64,000 nucleotides of DNA from Selaginella tamariscina (Eukaryota; Streptophyta; Lycopodiopsida; Selaginellales; Selaginellaceae): contig PUQB01000003.1 of the NCBI GenBank assembly GCA_003024785.1, forward strand, positions 1,783,348 through 1,847,347. The letters are read 5' to 3'. Made by a program: the position numbers and the translations under genes. How positions within the stretch are numbered: the first letter of the stretch is position 1; each line of letters opens with the position of its first letter. Below the pieces are notes generated by a model that was not told the origin of the DNA, did not search any database, and saw nothing but the letters and a program-made list of their open reading frames with translations. Shown here one piece after another: positions 59,030 through 64,000 of this stretch.

Positions 59030-59170
59030 TAAACAAATGACCAATTGGTGTTTATGAAGGGTCCTTGGTATGACCCAGAGGCGGTTTGAGAAATGCGAGT
59101 CAAAAAGACCAATTGGTGTTTATGAGAGGGCCCCTGATCATAGTGACCAAGAGGCGGTCTCAGAGATGCT
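59030..59170 (-). repeat. Two tandem copies of the same repeat unit
   Basis: gaccaattggtgtttatga occurs at about 59039 and 59108, each followed by a diverged gaccnagaggcggt segment and a ga-n-atgc segment. The unit is about 69 bp. It belongs to the family seen inverted at 57.65 kb. Confidence 0.65.
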
Positions 59171-59254
59171 ATGCTTGGCTCTCATCACATTGTGTGATTG
59201 CTTGACTGTATTCAGCTCAAAGGCGATCCCCACATTGTGTGACTGCTTAAATGT

Positions 59255-59600
59255 ACTTGCATCACATGGCCCAAGCAGGGTTTAGTTAAGTAAGGACAAG
59301 TGTGCCAAAGCGGGGTTTAGTTAGGCAAGGACAAGTGTGCCAAAACAGGGTTTAGTTAGGCAAGGACACGTGTAAGTTTAGTTAAGCAAGGTCGCATCAC
59401 ATTGTGTGTACTTGCATCACATGGCCCAAGTGGGTTTAGTTAGGCAAGGACAAGTGCACTAAAGCAGGGTTTAGTTAGGCAAGGTCGCATCACATTGTGT
59501 GATTGCTTGATTGGACTCAATTCAAAGGCGATCCCCGCTTATATGTACTTGCATCACATGGCTCAAGCAGGTTTAATTAGGTAACATCAACCTTAATGGT
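59255..59600. repeat. Direct repeats of a gtttagttaggcaagg unit
   Basis: gggtttagttaggcaaggac and close variants recur about seven times, alternating with cttgcatcacatggcccaag and gcatcacattgtgtg. It is a short satellite-like array, possibly an LTR or internal part of an old retroelement. Confidence 0.75.
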
Positions 59601-59639
59601 GTGAGCTTTATTCAAAATTCATCCTTGATATAAATCAAA

Positions 59640-59830
59640 TCCAAGACTGTTCTGATACCAAATGTTTCCCTCTTTTATAACTAATTAGGTAAAAGACTAA
59701 TTAATGTTTATAAGAGAGCTCATAGTTATGATGACTCAGAGTTAGCTTTAAGTCTTTTTGCCCTACGTTATCTAGGCAATCAACTCACTAAGTTAGAATT
59801 ATGACACACAAGCCCTAAACAAATAATCTT
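59640..59830 (-). repeat. Retroelement-like remnant with possible primer-binding site
   Basis: gttctgataccaaatg at 59649-59664 is the reverse of tttggtatcagaac, close to the initiator-Met tRNA primer site TGGTATCAGA. On the minus strand an LTR would end just before it. No coding sequence remains. Confidence 0.35.
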
Positions 59831-61647
59831 TATTCTTAAAATAAACCTTCATTTGTAGTCCACCTCAATTTTATTATTATTATATAGCCTACAATAGTTG
59901 AACATTTTTAACCTAAAGAAACTTTAAAAGGATAATGTTTGCTTTAAGTTAATTTAAAATAATTTATTTTAGAAAGTTTAGTATTTAAAATTATTATATT
60001 TACTAAACAATTTAAATTAGGAAGATATATTATTCAGATTAATATTAAATGGATTTTTTAGTTTTCCTTTATAACGTTAACAATTCACGAGTTTTGTGAG
60101 CAATTTAAATTTGTCACACATGTCAGAATATTAATATATATTAATCCTAAGGTTATTTTTACATATGTAATTTCAAATTTCAAATTTAAAATTTAGATTT
60201 ATAAATTATAAATTATAAATTTGAATATTTTAATTTTAACTCCATGTTCAAATGAATTCTATTGTTTAATTAAACAATTAAAATAAATTAAAGTCTATAA
60301 ACTTACATTTAATATTAAGAATAATATTATTATTAATATTCTAATAAATTCACTATGTTACTGTTACGATCTTATAATTTATTCATGAATTTTTACTTTT
60401 AGCTTAATTTACTTTTGTCCTAATGTTTTATTAGTTGATTTTTTTTTTAATTTCTTTATAATGATATAATATCATAATTTATGTTGATTTTTTAAAATCT
60501 TTTTATAATAATATAATATCATATTTTATTTATAAACCACCAACTCATATTTAAGTTGAAAAATATAAAAATTATTTAAAACTATTTAGATATTTTTAAA
60601 TCTCATAAATTTTTTATTTTAAATTGATGAAACACTTAGAAGTACTTGAGTAGTAGAATTTAGGTTGACCTAGAATTAAATTAATTCAAACCTTAATTAA
60701 AAACTCACATGCTTTAAAAATATTTGTCTATATAAATTCACACAGTTTTATATAATTGCTTCTTAAGTTTTAATAATATATATATATATATATATATAAT
60801 AAATCTATAAACGAGTATATTTTAAAAAAGAAATATAAAGTAATGCATATACATAAATTAAAAGCAACAATGAAACATCATGTCTATCTATCTCTCTCTC
60901 TATATTTTTTGTTATGTGAATTTCATCACACTTTTTTGGACAAATAAAAATTAAATTGTGAATTATTAAGTCTAATTGGCATATTTGTTTGAAATACATA
61001 TAAAAATACACTTTACTTTTACTTAATTGCTTCATTTCTACAGTAGGTATCGAAGTTTACTTAAATATATAATTTATAATAAAAATTAAAATTTTAATTT
61101 TTAATTAAAAAATAATAATTAAATATTTAAATAGTTGAGAATTCTTGAGAACCTGATCAAATAATCTCATATTTATGCTGCAATACGATGTACAAGTGTG
61201 CAAACTTTACGGCACGCACACACGGGGGCACACGTGCACACATCAGAGCATCTATATAGCTAGAGAAGGTTTTAATAAACATATCTCCTACCAGACTTTA
61301 CAAATTACGCATCCCCAGGTCTGTCAATCTTGTGTGTGTGCGTGAGAGAGATTACATTAAGTGCATCGTCATCTTCTTATTGTCAAGACACTAAAGATAC
61401 TCTCTCTCCCAAACTGTCTCATGTAGTCAAATTTCATACCCAGTGCAAAACCTGTAAAAACCAAGTGTGGAAATCTCTCTTACAGGAGTGAAGCTAAGAA
61501 GCATGTTACATCCGTAGGACATTCCTATGGAGTTGGCTGAAATTGCGGGCACGTTCTCTCGTGCACCTACCATACACGCAAAGATGCACGACTTCAATTA
61601 TATTTGAGTTTTCATGCACGATCTTGAACATGTTATAACACTTGGTA

Positions 61648-62145
61648 ATGTGGGATCTGCTCACTATGTCTCTCATCATAGCTTTCCTTGCACTCTTAGT
61701 GGTTAGCAGTAGCACAGAAGCAACAAATCATGACATAATGCAGCTTCATTTCTATATGCATGATATGCTAGGCACTAAGAATGCAACAGCAATCTTTGTT
61801 GTCAACTCTACAAACCCAACCGCGTTTGGGAGTGTTGTTGTATTCGATGATAAGCTCACGGAGGGTCCTTCTGTGAACTCCCCAGAAGTTGGACGTGGAC
61901 AGGGTATGTATATAGGGGACTCTCTGTCTAAGATAAGTTTTCTCCTCAGCTTTACTGCTGTTCTTCCTAATGGTACCATTAGCTTGCATGGTCAGGATCC
62001 AACTGATGTCCGGGTAAGAGAGATTTCCATTATTGGTGGTACCGGTGCTTACCGGTTTTGCACTGGGTATGCAACCTGGGAAACTTACTCTATTGATGGG
62101 CTATCTGCTGTTCTGAATATTCATGCATACATAAAGAAGGCCTAG
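61648..62145 (+). CDS. Dirigent protein 1
   Basis: Dirigent proteins are secreted beta-barrel proteins that guide stereoselective coupling of phenoxy radicals in lignan and lignin-like pathways. There is a single exon. ATG 61648 (MWDLLTMSLIIAFLALL) or ATG 61666 (MSLIIAFLALLVVSSST) gives a signal peptide. Then come LHFYMHDMLGTKNATAIFVV, FGSVVVFDDKLTEGP, GRGQGMYIGDS, LLSFTAVLPNGTISLHGQDP, REISIIGGTGAYRFCTGYA and the C-terminus LNIHAYIKKA. These are the family's conserved blocks, and the length (165 aa) is normal. The frame is intact. Its tandem partner is at 62.87 kb. Confidence 0.92.
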   Translation: MWDLLTMSLIIAFLALLVVSSSTEATNHDIMQLHFYMHDMLGTKNATAIFVVNSTNPTAFGSVVVFDDKLTEGPSVNSPEVGRGQGMYIGDSLSKISFLLSFTAVLPNGTISLHGQDPTDVRVREISIIGGTGAYRFCTGYATWETYSIDGLSAVLNIHAYIKKA

Positions 62146-62869
62146 ACAGTGAAATATACATACACATATACTGTATTGTTTGTTTTTATAAGAACACTAT
62201 TTACTAGCATATGTTTACATCTAGTTTTATGATATTAAATAATATATCTTCATATATAACCCTAAATCTCACCAACCTACGGACCTATCCAAAGTTAATA
62301 AACAATAAATATATTTGTGTATATATATAAATCTTTCTCGGTTTCCATGCATTAAGTGGAGAGTAGAATATGCTTTTGAAAGGCCGTATATATAATACAC
62401 GTGGCATTATAATACACGTGGCATATGTGTTGTTGAACTTGTTCGCACCTACTCAATGATTTACTCATGCACCTACATATACAAGACTTTTTGACTTGTT
62501 ATAGTCATATCCTAGGGTTTATTCGATCACACACGAGAGAGAGACACGTGTTTGTAAGAAGGACTTTAGACTCTATATGGAATATTTATAGACTACTTCA
62601 TGTTTTAGGTTTAGGGCTGTGAACTGCACGAAAGTTAATGTGCGTGCGTGCGTGCATGTGTGTGGGCTTCTATATAAAAACCCTTACAAATATGTAGATG
62701 ATGTATATTCCTTTATATATTCTTGGGCACCGTTGGCACCTAACTCGACCATATAATCCTGGCACGATAGGACTTTTATATATAATTAGTCATATAGTCT
62801 GCACACCCAAGCACACACACACACATACATATATATGAACATACTCCCTTCACAGTGACATATCCAAAC
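62146..62869. other. Intergenic between tandem dirigent genes
   Basis: Contains ataatacacgtggcat twice near 62394 and 62410 (CACGTG-like G-box cores) and a TATA box at 62671. No gene was found. Confidence 0.5.
62671..62680 (+). promoter_or_regulatory. TATA box upstream of dirigent 2
   Basis: tatataaaaa about 190 bp upstream of the start codon, a plausible plant TATA element. The two cacgtg cores near 62400 may be upstream regulatory sites. Confidence 0.4.
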
Positions 62870-63345
62870 ATGTATTTAGTCATTTCTTTGCTTACACTCT
62901 TAATGGTCATCTCTAGTGCAGATGCAACAAGTGATATAATAGAGCTTCATTTCTATATACATGACATTGTAGGCACTAAGAATGCAACAGCAATCCCTGT
63001 TATAAATACTACATATCCAAATCTGTTTGGGTCTATTTTTGTTTTCGACGACAAGCTCACAGAGGGCCCCTCTATAAACTCCCGGGAAGTCGGACGCGGT
63101 CAAGGTATGTACATATCGGATTCTCTTACTGAACTGAGCCTCCTCCTGAGCTTCACTGCTGTTCTTCACAATGGTACGATTAGCTTCCACGGTCACGATC
63201 CTGTGCTTGTTCCGGTAAGAGAGTTTCCGTTATCGGTGGTACCGGGGCTTACAGGTTTTGCACGGGGTATGCAACTTGGGAGACTTTTGCCGTTGATGGG
63301 GCATCTGCAATTCTGAATGTTCATGCCTACTTGAAGAAGGGTTAA
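62870..63345 (+). CDS. Dirigent protein 2 (one-base frame break)
   Basis: Tandem paralogue of dirigent 1. It starts MYLVISLLTLLMVISSADAT (signal peptide), then LHFYIHDIVGTKNATAIPVI, FGSIFVFDDKLTEGP, GRGQGMYISDS and LLSFTAVLHNGTISFHGHDP. At about 63219 the frame breaks. Read straight, the protein ends at 63316 with an unrelated tail, but one base shift restores SVIGGTGAYRFCTGYATWET and LNVHAYLKKG with TAA at 63343-63345. Compared with copy 1 (gagagatttcc), one base is missing in gagagtttcc. A recent mutation or a sequence error is equally possible. Confidence 0.85.
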
Positions 63346-64000
63346 TTACATTAATTTTGAATGGTTATTGTTGCAGTAAATAATACATACATTTCCCTTC
63401 TACATTGTGGGCAGTATAAATATGATGAATCTCTGGTTTAGGAATCTCTCTTAACTAGTATTAAACATTGAGGTATATAATTTAATAAAGAATACTCAAC
63501 ATTAAGGTATCATTTATGAGAAATGAAATATTTATCATCCAAATAGTTAACATATAAGCTCCAAGACATTATAAATAGCATATATATATTCTAGAATTTG
63601 AAAAAGTAAAGAAAATACTTAAAATTTATGAATAATACTGTTTTTTTTTATATAATAGTTCATTCTAGCCTATATTAACATTTATTTGAATATATAACTT
63701 CAATAACTTTTATTAAAAAATAACAAACTTATTACTGAACCTTGACATGCTTTAATTCCTGTAATATTATATATCAAACCGAACTTTATATATTCACACA
63801 CAGTGCATACAGTTATTGAGGCATAAGCTGATGTAAACCTTTTCCGAACATATATCAAGAATATGTAATAATATTATTCGATATATGTTTTATAATTAAA
63901 TACCTAGCATTAAGAGTCAAAACTCAACCATGTTTAATTAATTTACCATATGTTGATTAAGTAAGAATATGTTAGATGAAAGTTGTTCAAACTTGTATAT
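63346..64000. other. AT-rich right edge, no gene
   Basis: Only A/T-rich DNA was seen, with no recognised feature. Confidence 0.5.

Larger units (their letters stand above)
57356..61647. other. Long AT-rich region with dispersed repeats, no gene found
   Basis: Dominated by A/T-rich DNA. Distinct islands are the repeat units at 57.65-57.79 and 59.03-59.82 kb described separately. CA/GA microsatellites occur near 61213-61240 and 61330-61350. No open frame with protein-like content was recognised. Confidence 0.5.

Noticed and set aside
59070..59285. 71-codon plus-strand frame
   Set aside because: Falls in tandem and direct repeats with no protein-like conservation.

Overview
The window is plant nuclear DNA. 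The evidence is intron-rich eukaryotic genes with short GT-AG introns, a DYW-type pentatricopeptide (PPR) editing factor, two dirigent proteins, a TGD4-type plastid lipid-transfer protein, PP2C phosphatases, a KRI1 ribosome-biogenesis factor, chromovirus and DNA-transposon debris, and a very AT-rich background with many dinucleotide microsatellites. The repeated AYAQNGH-type PPR wording, the DYW gene split by many introns, and a fungal-like chromodomain Gypsy element fit a seedless plant such as a lycophyte. That placement is inference. No organellar, bacterial or viral genome segment is apparent, and I saw no rRNA gene or complete tRNA gene.

Layout. 1-4.2 kb: AT-rich, with a decayed copy of the last TGD4 exon near the left edge. 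4.2-8.9 kb: two head-to-head copies of a coiled-coil/RING gene, the plus copy clearly broken. 9.7-12.5 kb: TGD4. 13.0-13.3 kb: a two-exon secreted Cys-rich peptide on the minus strand. 13.5-14.7 kb: an F-box protein. 16.6-18.8 kb: a convergent pair of PP2C genes. 18.9-21.4 kb: a class I aminotransferase. 21.8-25.7 kb: a truncated PPR gene, an acyl-ACP desaturase relic and a PIP5K relic. 26.5-29.8 kb: a head-to-head pair of trypsin-like genes, one with the catalytic triad and one without. 30.1-32.7 kb: an organellar-type 5'-3' exonuclease. 33.0-45.1 kb: a 12.1-kb inverted-repeat transposon carrying a DDE integrase-like transposase and a HECT-like gene, with a complete 6.0-kb chromovirus nested inside. 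45.9-47.4 kb: hAT debris. 47.9-51.3 kb: the DYW PPR gene. 51.4-55.2 kb: a small secreted protein diverging from KRI1. 56.9-57.4 kb: a knottin-like secreted peptide. 57.4-61.6 kb: repeats and AT-rich DNA. 61.6-63.3 kb: tandem dirigent genes.

How the genes relate. Most are independent housekeeping or accessory genes. Several products probably act in organelles (TGD4, exonuclease, DYW PPR, perhaps the aminotransferase). Others are probably secreted or apoplastic (two Cys-rich peptides, the Lys/Glu-rich protein, the dirigents). Local duplication, often inverted, is a theme: RING genes, PP2Cs, trypsin-like genes, dirigents, a TGD4 exon, and a decayed copy of the knottin locus.

The most notable items are the inverted-repeat element with its 4-bp target-site duplication, the protease/pseudoprotease pair sharing a 59-bp promoter interval, and two unannotated Cys-rich peptide genes with a phase-1 intron after the signal peptide. 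Many otherwise conserved genes carry single-nucleotide reading-frame breaks, while KRI1 and the plus-strand PP2C carry none. Long-read indel error and real decay cannot be told apart from this sequence alone.
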